Origin: Epiperipatus broadwayi
Taxonomy: Eukaryota > Onychophora > Udeonychophora > Euonychophora > Peripatidae
Assembly: GCA_028023455.1 (NCBI GenBank)
Contig: JAQFVV010000321.1
Coordinates: forward strand, 948,211 to 1,012,210
Direction: 5' to 3'
Length of the DNA stretch: 64,000 nucleotides
Shown: positions 35,174-47,790 of the stretch, piece by piece
Layout: each line of letters opens with the position of its first letter
Position numbering within the stretch: position 1 is the first letter of the stretch
Program-made: the position numbers and the translations under genes
The notes under the pieces: generated by a model
Seen by the model: the letters and a program-made list of their open reading frames with translations, nothing else
Database searches by the model: none
What the model was told of the DNA's origin: nothing

Positions 35174-36360
35174 ATTATAACACAATATAATAGAATTTAT
35201 ATCTACACACCCACATATTTATAACACAATATAATAAAAATTTACCAATGCAATATTAACATACATGTGCACATTTTTAGAATGGAAGAATAAAAATTAT
35301 AATACCTAGGATTTTGGATAGCATATCACATTTTCATGGATTTAGTTCCTTGCTAGTTTTCTTACATGGTGACTATCAACCAGTTGGCCTTTGGTTTCTG
35401 TTGATTGTTTTGGCTTCTTATTGCTCTCCAGTTTACAATGGAGAGAGATTATTGGTAGTTCACAGATCATGAGGTGGACATGAGTTCCAGATGGAGAACA
35501 TCTGATAGTACTGAGGACTAGGATTGAAGGCTAGCCAAACAGTTCAGGTGTTGTTTAGCACTGCATGCTGCTAAGTCAGCCTTCAGTGAAAATAGGTTGA
35601 TGTACACACATATTGGCAATGTGGATAGCTTTTTGCCATATTTTCTTTTTTAATTTTAAAAGTAATACAGCAGTGCTGAATAATAATTTTACTGCATCTG
35701 AAACAATCTGACTGGCATTTTTTAATACTTTGTCTTTTTAATCTTTTATAGTTCTTTCTCTTATTGTTTTCCCTTATTGTCCTTAGATCAGTTTAATTAA
35801 TTTTGTATTTCCTTAATTAAATTTTATATTCCATTTCAATCTAATCTCTTGCTTAAATTAATCTAATACTTTGATAAGATAGTGTCCATGGTCTTTTTTA
35901 ATTAATCCAATTTAGAGTTATCTTTTATTTTATCATCCACATAATCTTTAATGAATTGCAATTTTAAGTTTTCTTTTTTACAAATTATATGTTTAGTCTG
36001 ATTTCATTTTCACATTTATTCATTATTATTTCTTTCTTTTTCATGCATACATTTTTTTTTAAAATTTATAAAATGGAAGAGCTAGTTTCACCTTTTACTT
36101 AGAATTACCCCTCCCCCACTCACTCTTTAATATTAAAAATTTCCTTTATTTTTTTAAAAATAAAAGGTGAGACAATATTTTTTTTCACAAATTTACATTT
36201 GAACAAAAAAAACTCTTTAGAAACCATATTTTCTTTCTGTTTTATTATTATCACTTTTCTTTTTAAAATCAATTTGATCAGTTATTTTTAAATAATTATA
36301 TATGTAACACAGAATACATGTATGTTTTTAACTCATATATTCAATAGCAGCACACCATAT
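34650..36360. repeat. 1.7-kb dispersed repeat F, copy 2
   Basis: Second copy of the repeat at 30320-32020, about 4.33 kb downstream in the same orientation. Its higher-coordinate end falls just before a (TA)n/C-run at 36360. It carries an extra CA/TA tract at 35142-35170. It lacks the exon-like block that follows copy 1. Confidence 0.75.
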
Positions 36361-36406
36361 ATATATAAACTTTTCACAATGGTTTTTTCCCCCCCCCCCC
36401 CCCTAT

Positions 36407-36474
<68 letters not shown>
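36361..36474. repeat. C-run and (TA)n microsatellite
   Basis: A 14-base C run at about 36390-36403 and two (TA)n blocks to 36473. Simple-sequence DNA. Confidence 0.95.
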
Positions 36475-36475
<1 letters not shown>

Positions 36476-38074
36476 CAAGAGTTATAGTAGTGATAAAATA
36501 AAATTAAAGTAAAAATTATTATTTATTGAAGTATGAATAAGCAGAAGACAAACTTGGGGCAACAGATTGATACATTACTGGTAGAGTTATGAAGAGATAG
36601 AAATTATTAAATGATAACAAATAATATATATAAGATTTATATCTAAATGCAATGCTGCATACTTTGGTGCTAGCTACATTATTAATGGAATAAATCAACA
36701 TAACTTTTTACTTATGGATAATAATCAAACTTAGTACTTTTTAAACTTAAATAGCTTGGGGTTAAGTTTTTCAAAGCATCTTATATTTTTTTATTTTCAT
36801 TGTCTTTCAAAAGAAAGAAAATTAATATTAAGAAAGGATCTTTTCTGCCAGAAATAACTTTCACTTATTTTGATCAATAATGTTTTTGATCATCATCTCA
36901 TTAGAAAATCTACACTATGGATCAAAGTTTGAATCCCTTACAAACTTTATTAAATTTCCACCATTTACCACTGTTTCCTAACTCCCAGAATTCTTAAATA
37001 TAACATCACACAAACTTATTAATTTATTAATTACCTTAACAAAGAATAATGGAATAAAATACTAACAATTTTACAAAAATAGATTCTATTAAAACTTAAT
37101 AATTGTTTTATTACAACAAACATATCATCTTTCTATAAGAATTAAAATTTTAACACAAATGAAGATTAAAACAGCAAATTAAGTAAATGCGTTATGAATA
37201 TATTAAAATATTATTTTATTCTCTATAACATGATATTATGCTTAACTAATGAGCTATGGTTCTGCTTTAACATTCCAAATAATACATAAATGCCAATACA
37301 GTAATAATGTTGTCCATTCAAATATATTTTAGCATATGGAAATAATATTTTCACAACTTACATATTACATTAAAATATAAAATAATAAAAATTACAAGGA
37401 TAAATAATGAGAAAAAAAATTTCTTAAGAGCTTTAACACAAATGAATAGAAAAAAAGTATTGCTGGTCATATTTACTGTAATTTCATACTCAATGTTCTC
37501 AGATATTTTATTGTAGATTAACATTAATTTCAATATTCTTTTATTCTGGATATAAGGCAGCTTTTTTAAGATTTCACAGGTATATTCCAGAGGTTATTAG
37601 ATTTGTAGTTTCACAATCAATAGATAGTTTTTTGTCAGGTTACTTGAATGATGATAAATCTATACAATATAATATCTTTTGATCTTCAATGAGCTAGGCA
37701 AGATTTTAATAGCAAGATAACTTCTAAATTAGATTAGGATATTTTTACTATAATAAGAAACAGGCTACATTCTATTTCATGTTAGGGCTGGGAGCCCATA
37801 ATTTCTTTCTTGTGAAAGATATTTCAATGGATGACAACAAGGTAGATACACTTTTAAGTTAACTTAGCTTGGTATATAGACTAAGCTAGAGGCATAAGTT
37901 TGATTGGTCATTTTTTAAAATGTAATATACTTTAAAAATTTATATATGCTGATGATTAGCTGAAGTGTCTTGATAGTCAGATTCACTCATAAGCTGATAA
38001 GATGCTATGGGAATTATACTTTTAGTCTGACTTCTTTGCAGGATTTTAAAGCTCAACTTTTAAAATAAGTCAAG
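36475..38074. other. AT-rich spacer
   Basis: No feature recognised. At 37946 a CTGATGA occurs near GAA, but no stem II is possible. Confidence 0.4.
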
Positions 38075-38195
38075 CATTGTTAACCGAGAGGTCATCGCAG
38101 CTGCCTTGCAAGCAAGTAGTTGGTTGCAGACGGTTGTAGGTTCGCCTCCCGGCTGATGCTATGACATATGAAAAAAAAACTTTTTAAAATAAACT
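38075..38195 (+). repeat. tRNA-derived SINE, family S1, plus strand
   Basis: TTAACCGAGAGGTCATCGCA (A-box-like), GCCTTGCAAGC (anticodon-arm-like, TGC), GTTGGTTGCAGACGG, GTAGGTTCGCCTCCCGG (B-box) and a tail GATGCTATGACATATG, poly-A, TTTTTAAAATAAAC. It matches the minus-strand copy at 11752-11876 along its whole length. Confidence 0.8.
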
Positions 38196-39020
38196 GATAA
38201 AGATTATTCTGCTTTGATTCACTATTATGGTGCAATCTATACTCAGTTTTACTTTCCGATTCTTTTTATAGTTTCGTCAACATCCTGCATTTACTGTTTT
38301 AAAAAGGTTTTTCCTTCAAATGAGGTGTTAACTTAATTGTTAGAATGCTCTTCAAAACATAATAAAAAGTTTATAGTTCAATGGTAAATTATTTATTTAT
38401 CTGAAAACAATTTAAATTCCTCTTGGTTTATTGTGTAAAGAATTTCACTTACTTCTGATGTATTTTAAAAACAGTTTTAATGACTTGACATTTCAGAGTA
38501 ATGTTTGACCTCTTAAAATAGAGTAATATACCGGTATATATAAAAATTCGTGTAATTTGTAAAAAAAAATACCACAAATTAATATTAACATAACTAATCT
38601 AAAATCTTTAATTTTATATATTTTATATGTTTAGCTTGGACGAACCAAATTTTAGCTCTACAAACCATTACAACAATAGAAGCCATCATTCGTTTTTTGT
38701 TCAATTTTTAATTAAAATAAATTGCTATTTAAAGTTTCTTAAAATATATGTCTTGGGCAAAATTTTCTTCTCATTAATTAATTAAATATCTATTTATTTC
38801 TTTGCTTCTTTATTTACTTATTAATGATTTCTTTGATTGTGAGAAAGATAACTGAAATATTTATTTAAAGGTGCAATAATTTTCTAATTTATTACAATTG
38901 CTCAACTTAAATTAACCTGTACTTGTCTACTCACATTAGGATCTGATATAATGCATGCATGTATGTCTGTCATTATATATCAGCTAATAAAAAATACTAT
39001 TACTTTTACAAAAATTATTA
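38196..39020. other. AT-rich spacer
   Basis: No feature recognised. Confidence 0.4.
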
Positions 39021-39204
39021 AATATAAAGGTAAAACTGACTTATAGCGGTCTCGACACTTCGCCCTCTATTTTTAAAAAACTTAACTACATTTTTTTTTC
39101 CGACTAAGTGTATCCAACTTTAATCAATGTATCTAAATATAAATAAACTATATCTAAGTTTATAATTGAAATAAAATAATAGTTTTTACTTCACCTTTGA
39201 TTAG

Positions 39205-40388
39205 TAATTAAGTGAGATTGCGCTTTACGCAAAAAAGTGAAGCTTGTCTAAATCTTATTACAAAGTTATATGGCTTAGCGCTTTCAGAGACCTTGAGTCT
39301 CCATAATCATAGCCTACTTTTAACTGAAGTTTAGCTGTGGTCTATGTAAAATTTTATGCAAATTTTATAACGACCATTTTCTGGAGATTGCAAAGCACGA
39401 TTCCTTCCGGTTTATTGCACAATTGTCATTTGCAATAAAACACGCCTCTTTAATTTTTCATTTCACATCATTGCATTCAGTGCACAGTGCCCTTGCTATA
39501 GTGAGTTCAAACTTATGGCCGGTTGTTTTTTGGTGCTCAAAGAATATGGATCTGTTTTCATCGCTATTTATAGCTTTCCTGTACAAATAATGATGTTGAG
39601 ATGTTCTTGTTGTAATGTTGAAGCTGACTAAAAAATGAACCTCACAAATTATATTAAAGATCTAGAAAAGGTTGGATTTTCACACAACATTATATATAAA
39701 AACATCAAGCAATTTCAAACTAAATTACAAACTGACACGGTCAAAAACAATAAACCCAGAATAATGCTTCTGTAAATACCATCAATTGCTAGGAAATATT
39801 ATAAAATATTTGCCAAGCCCTTTGAACTAGGATTCCACACCCCACCATCAACAAACAGAATGATAAACAATACTAAAGACAAAATACCTTCTGATCAAAT
39901 ATCCCAAGCAGTTTATAAAATTTCATGCCCAATCAATGGATGTAGAGTGGTATACTATGGGGAGACCTGTGCCAACATTACAACAAGAACATCTCAACAT
40001 CATTATTTGTACAGGAAAGCTATAAATAGCGATGAAAATAGATCCATATTCTTCGAGCACCAAAAAACAATCGGCCATATGTTTGAACCCACTATAGCAA
40101 GGGCACTGTGCACTGAATACAATGATGTGAAACAAAAAATTAAAAAGCTGTGTTTTATTGCAAAACACAATTGTGCAATAAACTGAAAGAAATCATGCTT
40201 TGCAATCTCCAGAAAATGGTCGTTATAAAATTTGCATAAAATTTTACATAAACCACAGCTAAACTTCAGTTAAAAGTAGGCTATGATTATGAAGACTCAA
40301 GGTCTCTGAAAGCGCTAAGCCATATAACTTTGTAATAAGATTTAGACAAGCTTCACTTTTTTGCGTAAAGTGCAATCTCACTTAATTA
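39205..40388 (+). mobile_element. Penelope-like element fragment with inverted 3' copy
   Basis: The 3' end of a Penelope-like element sits on the plus strand (39621-40388). A copy of its last ~416 bp lies inverted immediately upstream (39205-39620 mirrors 39973-40388), differing by scattered substitutions. It splits the left arm of the foldback element (39021-41450), so it inserted later. Penelope-like elements are known for 5'-truncated copies joined to an inverted or tandem piece of themselves, and this layout fits. No hammerhead core was found in its 3' sequence. Confidence 0.82.
39635..40186 (+). pseudogene. Penelope-like C-terminus with GIY-YIG endonuclease domain
   Basis: One frame of 183 codons with a single in-frame stop (TAA 39773-39775). 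The first ~45 residues (MNLTNYIKDLEKVGFSHNII...) fit the linker after the reverse transcriptase. After the stop come PSIARKYYKIFAKPFELGFH and TNRMINNTKDKIP, matching the conserved region before the GIY-YIG domain. Then AVYKISCP...CRVVYYGETC gives the VY...YYG form of the GIY-YIG motif, with TRTSQHH (the Arg/His region), FFEHQKTIGHMF and a terminal LCFIAKHNCAIN. The start codon is uncertain because the sequence begins at the inversion joint. In intact elements this domain nicks target DNA for primed reverse transcription; the reverse transcriptase itself is missing here. Confidence 0.85.
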
Positions 40389-41450
40389 TATCTAAGTATA
40401 AATGTTAAAAAAAAAAATAAAAAAAGCTTACATTTTGATGCACTTGTAATGTATATCTAGCAGTCTGGACTGTATATATAACTATAAATAAATAAACTGT
40501 ATTAACTATAAATGTTTTTACATTAAGAGGAATAAATAAAAAAAATGAACTTACATTTTCTGCAGGCAGGATCCGTGGTTCGAACTACGTTATTCTCACT
40601 ATGTAATTGCAAAGTATATCTAACTATAAATGTATTTTTTACATGAAGATTAATAAATAAAATGTAATAAAACTTACATTTTTATGCTCTATTTAGAGAA
40701 GATAAGTGTCACCAATAAAGTCCCTACTGTCAAAATTATGAACTACTTTTGTCATGTGTAATTTTTGCCGTGTGTAATTACCCCCCCCCCCCATCCATTT
40801 ACTTTTTTGTCGAAAAAATATTCAAATCAATGTTAAAAATAAGTATGTCAAATTGTGAACAACTGTTTTAATATTGATTTGAATCTTTTTTCAGCAAAAA
40901 AAAGTAAATGGAGGGGGGAGAGGGTAATTACATGTGGCAAAAATTACACGTGACAAAAGTTATTCATAATTTTGACAGTAGGGACTTTATTGGTGACACT
41001 TATCTTCTCTAAATAGAGCATAAAAATGTAAGTTTTATTACATTTTATTTATTAATCTTCATGTAAAAAATACATTTATAGTTAGATATACTTTGCAATT
41101 ACATAGTGAGAATAACGTAGTTCGAACCACGGATCCTGCCTGCAGAAAATGTAAGTTCATTTTTTTTATTTATTCCTCTTAATGTAAAAACATTTATAGT
41201 TAATATAGTTTATTTATTTATAGTTATATATACAGTCCAGACCGCTAGATATACATTACAAGTGAAAACTATGCATCAAAATGTTTTTTTTTTAAGTTTT
41301 TTTTTTTTTTTTTTAACATTTATACTTAGATATAGTTAGATACACTGATTAAAATTGGATACAGGTAGTAGGAAAATAAATGTAGTTAAGTTTTTTAAAA
41401 ATAGAGGGTGAAGTGTCGAGACAACTATAAGTCAGTTTTACCAATATAAT

Positions 41451-42724
41451 TAATGCTTATAAAGTAAATATTCTTATTTTAATAAAAACTTGATCGGCTT
41501 AATAGCTGATATTAAATATATTTCCTTTTTACACTCTTAAGAGATTTTACTTATGTATATGCAAAGTTTTCTTGTGTGCAAATAAGTTTTTCTGATAAGA
41601 AAATATAAATATTGATGACTTTTTTTTTCTTTTAATTTTAATGCTGATAGTTTTCATCAATGTAGCGAAAAAATAATAAACACTTTCGAGAAACTTTGGT
41701 TAGTCCACTAGCTCTAGATTTTACTCTTTCATATCTCCTGATGCTTAATAATAATTATAATTTTGAAGTTTGTTATATCTGTCACTTCTCTGTTATTTAA
41801 AAATAAATATTTGACTTCTCTCATTTATAGAATAATTTTAATGTTTTTTTTTTTTTTTGTAATACAACTTTATATTTCAATTGCAGTTGTGAAGAGATAT
41901 ATATAAAAACTAATTTAACTATTCTTTTTAAAAGAAAATTAGGTTATAATTGCTGATTTAAAAATCTTTTTTGACTTTCACAAGCTTATTTTTAATAAAA
42001 GAATACAAGTTTGGGAAATGAAATTTTGAAATGATTATAATGATTAATTACTCATGTTAAATTTTAAAATTCTTTACAGACTGATTGTTAGTATTATTTA
42101 AAAGCAACAATCGCATTTTATGAAATTTTTTAAATATGGCTCTTGTAAATACAGGTGTTTTGATTAATTTTATCTGAATGTACTTTCTATTTATGTTTTA
42201 TTGAAAGTTAGTAGAACATACTTAAAAATATGGAAAGTAATAAACCATATTAAAAGAAATATTTTTCAGCTTAATCAAAGAAGAATAAATATTATCTATA
42301 TCTTTCATTGATGTAAAGACATTATATGATTAAAAATATTACTTGTAATCCATGCATATAATGTAAAATAAGCTCGCAACAGATAAATATAAATTGTTGT
42401 TATACCACCATACCAAATTTCAATTATTGGAATTTTTATTGTGATTTGTACTTCTGATGTTTATATTTTAGATAGTCATGACCATCATCACCTCTTGTTA
42501 CTTACAGTTATAAATCCATTATCCCCTTATACACATATTCAAACACAATATAAAAGTATATGAAGTTGTGACTACTAATTAATTTATTGATGTAATCATC
42601 TGACCTGTATTGTAAGTGTTTGAACATCTTTCACTTTGTATTAGTATTTATATTAGACAGTCCAATTTGGGCACGATTACTCTATAAACAATTTGATCAA
42701 GAATTTTTTTTTGATATTTCCACA
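41451..42724. other. AT-rich spacer
   Basis: Poly-T runs (41625, 41846) but no recognisable feature. Confidence 0.4.
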
Positions 42725-42837
42725 ATTTTATTTATCCCATTACATATATATATATATAAGTAAAAAAAAAAAATTTAAATATTTTATTTATCCCATTACA
42801 TATATATATATATAAGTAAAAAAAAAAAATTTAAATA
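42725..42837. repeat. 56-bp perfect tandem duplication
   Basis: Two copies of a unit reading ATTTTATTTATCCCATTACA, (TA)n, AAGTAAAA..., TTTAAAT. They are identical by eye, so the duplication is recent or is an assembly artefact. Confidence 0.88.
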
Positions 42838-43304
42838 TTTTGCTATAAGGCAAAAAGATTTCTCCAATTCACCTTCATAAGGAAAACAATGAAAAAGAAA
42901 ACATTATTCAACAGACTTGCCAGTTTTAGGTAATGAGAATTTCAGTATTTTCTCATTCTTATTTGACATTTACCTATATTTGCTACAGATCTAGTTCATT
43001 AAAAAAATACAAAACCTAATTAAAACCTGATTTTTTAAAAAAAGTTTTATCTAATGTTATTCAGATTAAAAAAAAATAAAATAAAATACCAATAGCTTAT
43101 AAAGAAGAATATTTTTCCTCCCTTGAAATTCTTAAAAATAATTTTAAAAATATTCTTTAAATTTGAAAAGCAATAATACATTATCAATGATGGCTATCAT
43201 ATATTTTTACTTGATCATAATACGTTACTGCCTGATTTTCACTACCAGCTTTGATAAGCCTTCCTCATATTTTCAGTTTTATGTCATATTTAGTCTGTGT
43301 AGTT
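42838..43304. other. Spacer
   Basis: Nothing recognised. Confidence 0.4.
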
Positions 43305-43385
43305 TAATGCAATGGAAGAGTGTTAGACTCTAGATAGTAAAATTCAAGATCGATTCCACATCTGGTACATCCGGGTGTTTGATTT
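43305..43385 (+). repeat. tRNA-derived SINE head remnant
   Basis: AATGGAAGAGTGTTAGACTC (A-box/D-arm-like), CTAGATAG, then CAAGATCGATTCCAC (B-box GATCGATTCC) and a T-rich stretch. Spacing of the boxes is tRNA-like. It is probably a SINE head and not a working tRNA, as the acceptor stem does not pair. Confidence 0.5.
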
Positions 43386-45860
43386 TTTTTTTAAACTCCC
43401 GAGCAATAAAATCATTCGATTATTTATTTTATTTTATTTTGCTTAATTCAATTAAATGCCATTTTCGTAAAAATATTTTTTTTCTTTAGAGTACAGCGCT
43501 ATAATTCCAAATTTGCAGATTACATTTATCTTTTAGTATAGGTAGAAAATAATGCTTGTTGCAATTATACGTTAGATTATTTCTATCATCTCGAATTAAT
43601 TTTTAAATGTTTTTAAAAAAATTCAAACTTTCTTTAATCTTTCCAAATACATTTACTTATTAGGGTTATCACAAGTATGATGTACAACACAACGTTTTAA
43701 ATTGCATTGTCCACTATTCTTTAGGTGTTTCGGGCCGCTCTAGTGATAACAATAGCTATAGAATTGAAATAGATTTATAAAAACGGAATTTAATAAGATT
43801 CTCTAACCAACTAAGCTATTCTGACACAGGTCAAGCCAACACTTGAAGGAGAAAGCAAAATAATACCATTCGAAACTTTGTGTTCTATAATAGCCTGCAC
43901 ACTATTACTGATAATTGAATGTACTTCCAAAATCTAAATAAAGTTTAAAGTTTTCTAAAGATCGTTAACTGCTAATTATAGATAAACGGAAATAATCCAA
44001 AATATATATTTACATACAAAACGCTATCACAAACTTTCAGACAAATATGTACATGCTGGCAGTGTGTAGGAATTAAGATATGTTAAAATTAAAGGGCAAT
44101 AATGATGATGATGATGATGAAATAGGAAACAAATAAACTGTCAAGATCAGAAGTTACAAAATCTAAAGAAAAAAGAAGAATATTTCAATACATTGTATTG
44201 AATAATCGGATAAAATGGTGTTTATAAGATTATCAACATTGAATGACATTGGAGGGGTGCTTTAAAATAAACTCTAATTAAGGAATTACAAACTGTAAAG
44301 AAATACTTGAAAAAAATAATAATGATTTGGTAAATTAACATCTAGATAAAATAATATTGCTTAGCCATTTTTCTAATAAAAGAAAAATAATCTACCAAAA
44401 TGATATAAAAAGAAAGATGAAAAGTTTTTGATAGAAAAAGGCAAATTTTTTCAGAAACTTCCCTCATTTAACTGTTAAGCTAAATTTATTTATTTAATTT
44501 TAACAATTGTATTAACAAGTGTATTCACAATTGTAGTTTGTTTTTTCTCAATGTTTATTTATATATTCTTTAGAGTTGTGCATCAACATGACATTGGTAA
44601 TTTTTTGGAGAAGTGAAGAACTCTAATAAAGTTTCAGGTTATTCTTTCCGATGTAAGTTTATGAATCTTAAGCAGAAGAAAGATGTTAAGAAAAGCTATT
44701 CTTTAAAAATTTATAACAACAGGTTCACAATCTTTATTATTTAACTGCTTATAATTATGATATAATAGGTTGTTTTTTTTTTTTTTCAAATTATAGCTGA
44801 GCTTACCTTAGGCTGGTTTATTTCCAAATCAAAATTCCAACTGACTAAATTAATTTTTTTCTGTCTTTCATATTCTCAAAGTTGTTTTACTTTATAATTG
44901 ATTTACTGCTTTTTAAATTCTTTAATTGATTCATTTGTCTACTATTAGCTATATTATAATATTTATTGAAACTACTGATATGTTCGTATCTCTTTAATTC
45001 ATTAATCTAAGAGCATTTATATAAAAAATAATTTTTAAGAATATCAATAAAAAACTACGACTTTAATTTGATCATTACATATGCTTATATAAAATATCTA
45101 TTATATATATGAACATTAGCAAGAGTCACTCACAAATTAATATGCCATTTTTATTGCAGTAAAAAAATCAGTTAAAAAAAGCAAACAAAATGTTAAACAC
45201 AGTGACTGCGCAGACCAATTGTGAAAAGTAAATACATCATATATCAAAACATCTGCAGCGCAATTATTTTAGCTTCTTCTGTGCATAATTTAGTCTGTAA
45301 CTATAACTCTCTATTGTATTCTATCCTCAATATATTTCTTTTGAAAGCAATAAATATTTTATTTGCCAATATCTTTGAAATAAATGGGCCTACTTTTTCC
45401 ATGCTCAAATTTTCCATAAAATATCCATCTAATGTCAGTTACTGTTCATTTGTTGCCTATTCTCAATCTGAAGAAATGTAACATGATTAGTCTTATGATC
45501 TTGACATCATATTTTATAATAATGGTTAGCATTCTTAAATTAAAAATTTCTAATGTGTTTATATTAAGTCAATAGTGCTTCTAGCACTCACTACCACACA
45601 ATAAATAGGGAAAAAATCCATTTTGATATAGAACAAACTTAATTGGCAATCGTTATAAATCTTGAAAAAATATTATACCTTTCAACATTTTAAAAACAAC
45701 ATCTGTACATTGAAAATTATCTTGTATCCCTTATATAAGTTCTCCTTTCTATTTAAAAGGTTAATTAAATTAACCATTCAAGCTAAAAGTTTTAAATCTT
45801 TCATCATTGACTAATAAAGATCTTAATTTCTAAATCAAAATCTTTATAGAGTATATCAAA
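43386..45860. other. AT-rich spacer
   Basis: Contains a short (GAT)n at 44103-44120. The frame at 45221-45481 is unrecognised and lies downstream of the LINE remnant on the opposite strand, so part of this stretch may be its eroded 3' region. Confidence 0.4.
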
Positions 45861-47790
45861 TATAATTTTATAGATCACTTTTTGAATTAGCAAAGATAAT
45901 CCAATCATTATAAAGTGTAAATATTGAAGCCATTATAATAAAGTTTTTGTATTTTATGAAGTCATCTACAAACAGTTCCAAGAATATTGTCATCAAAAAT
46001 AGAAAACAAATTTGAACTAGTACACGTCTTTGTTGAATACTACATTTAAAATGACTTAGATTTTTGATCACTTATAATAATATTTTCTCTCATTCACATG
46101 TAGAACCTGTAAAACATAAATAAATTGAATAAACTTAGTGGACAAATAACTTATTTCAAATATTGCTAAAGAATTATTCAATTAATTGAGTCAAATATCT
46201 TAAAACCAAATTAGTAAAAGCAATATGTAATCATTCTTGATTTCCAGAGACTTTCTTTATATTTTTTGACAACTTTTCATATATTTAGTCCATAATTTTC
46301 TAAAATAACACATTGTGTCTCTTGTAATCATTTATTTATAATCAGAATTAATCTACTCGACAAATTTTTTGAAGTATTTTAGCTGTAATGGATAAAATTA
46401 TAATTGCTTCAGTTTTGATTACCTCCTTTATTTTTTCAAATTAGAATAAAAAGTGCATCTTTAAGATGAGTTGTACAACTTTATAATATTATATATTCCC
46501 CCAAAAAATCTTAATATTTTAAAACTAATATATACCATCATATTATAAAACTATTCAGATATTTTATCAGGACCAGCAACTTTTTCATTTTTAAGATTAC
46601 CAAGAATTAACTTAACTTCACCAAGCAATATACTTATCCAAATATCAATAAATGTGGAGGATAGGTTATACCTTAAAATTCATTATTTGTATGGTAGCAT
46701 TATTATTTAAAAAGTAATGAAAAGATTCCATTTATTTAAAATATCATTATCATCATTGTCATATAAAAAGTGTCAATCATGTATTTAATATCATTTGGAT
46801 GTTTTTTTTAGATGTGGTATATTTAGGACATAAAAAAAATCTAAAGAATTTCAGAGCAGGAAATGTCTGTATCTCTTTTGTATTTTTAATCCTCTAATCA
46901 TTTTTAATTCTTTTTATCAATTATTGAATCTCTTTTTATAAAATTCTACATTTTATTTATTATTCTAAAAAGCAGAAAATATCAAAAGTAAATGTAATCA
47001 AGTCATTACTAATAGAATCATTTCCTGAGGACTAATCATGATTTTTCTTCCAAATGAACCCAAGAATAGATGCATTTGTTTACTCAATACCCTTCTTAAA
47101 AGAATTCCATGTTCAATAATATGACAGTCTTGAAAATATAAATTAGTAATTTTAATATTAAATAGTTTTATTAAATTTTACATTAATAACAGTTGCTTTT
47201 AAGGAGAAAGACTACATTTTTTACTAAAATGTTTGGATTAATCTTGGAGCTTACTTCTTAGATCTATCCAACGATCTGCATTTCTAAATGTCCCTGCAAT
47301 ATCTAATTTATTTTGCCTTCTGATTATTATCTATTACTAGTCTCTTAGATGATATTGTTTTGAACATGGATATATCCATATTTCCTTGTAGTCATTTTTC
47401 TGACTAAATAAGTTCTGTTGATCAATCTATGTGTTATGCTAAAATTCATTAAATGCAATTATATCATTAATTTTACTAACATTAGGCCAAATTTTATGAT
47501 GTTTTTAACATTAAACTCTCCAAAAAAATTCACTTTTTAATGGTATTGATATGGTATAGAAAAAAAAAAAGTTTCCTTTCTTTGTATATTTTAAATCTAA
47601 CATTGAAGCATAAAATAAACTCAAAAAATCATTGTCAGAACCAATTTTAATAAGCATTAGATTTTTATTGACATATCTAGAAATTCTAAGAACAGAAAAT
47701 CCTAAATTATACTTTGCAACAAATCCAACACCATGCAGTCTCTTTTCATTCATGATAAATTGTCCTTCCAAAATAAAAAATTAAAAAATT
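45860..47790 (-). pseudogene. Decayed LINE: endonuclease and reverse transcriptase
   Basis: Minus-strand fragments follow the order of an endonuclease-RT pol protein. At 47511-47740 KRLHGVGFVAKYNLGFSVLR, then NKNLMLIKIG and SLFYASML, match the HGVGF...R(L/M)...SVYAPT region of the AP-endonuclease domain. At about 47340-47440 YLVRKMTTRKYGYIHVQN resembles the TWMHPRS block. At 46540-46640 LLGEVKLILGNLKNEKVAGP, then DKIS, match the start of the RT domain (LKNGKAPGPDGIP). At 46100-46420 come ITAKILQKI and a worn LHIAF segment (YIAFIDL...AFD region). At 45880-46070 SIQQRRVLVQICFLFLMTIF matches the NGVKQGCVLAPTLF motif. The catalytic YADD box is not readable. Many stops and frameshifts; dead copy. 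Confidence 0.78.

Larger units (their letters stand above)
39021..41450. mobile_element. Foldback element with 8-bp target duplication
   Basis: The left end GGTAAAACTGACTTATAG (39029) is mirrored by the right end, whose complement reads GGTAAAACTGACTTATAG as well. Both continue through TCTCGACACTTC and CCCTCTATTTTTAAAA. The inner arms 40390-40840 and 40870-41340 are near-perfect inverted copies, including the landmark GCAGGATCCGTGGTTCGAAC on the left and its mirror at 41120-41145. The loop is near 40840-40870. The flanking 8-mers AATATAAA (39021-39028) and AATATAAT (41443-41450) agree at 7 of 8. Excluding the nested Penelope-like insert, each arm is about 0.6 kb. No coding capacity: a non-autonomous foldback DNA transposon. 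The autonomous partner is not in the window. Confidence 0.85.

Noticed and set aside
37944-37975. CTGATGA followed by GAAG, hammerhead-like
   Set aside because: Only six bases separate the two parts so stem II cannot form, and the second part is GAAG, not GAAA.
39923-40168. Minus-strand ORF opposite the GIY-YIG region
   Set aside because: Shadow of the plus-strand coding frame.
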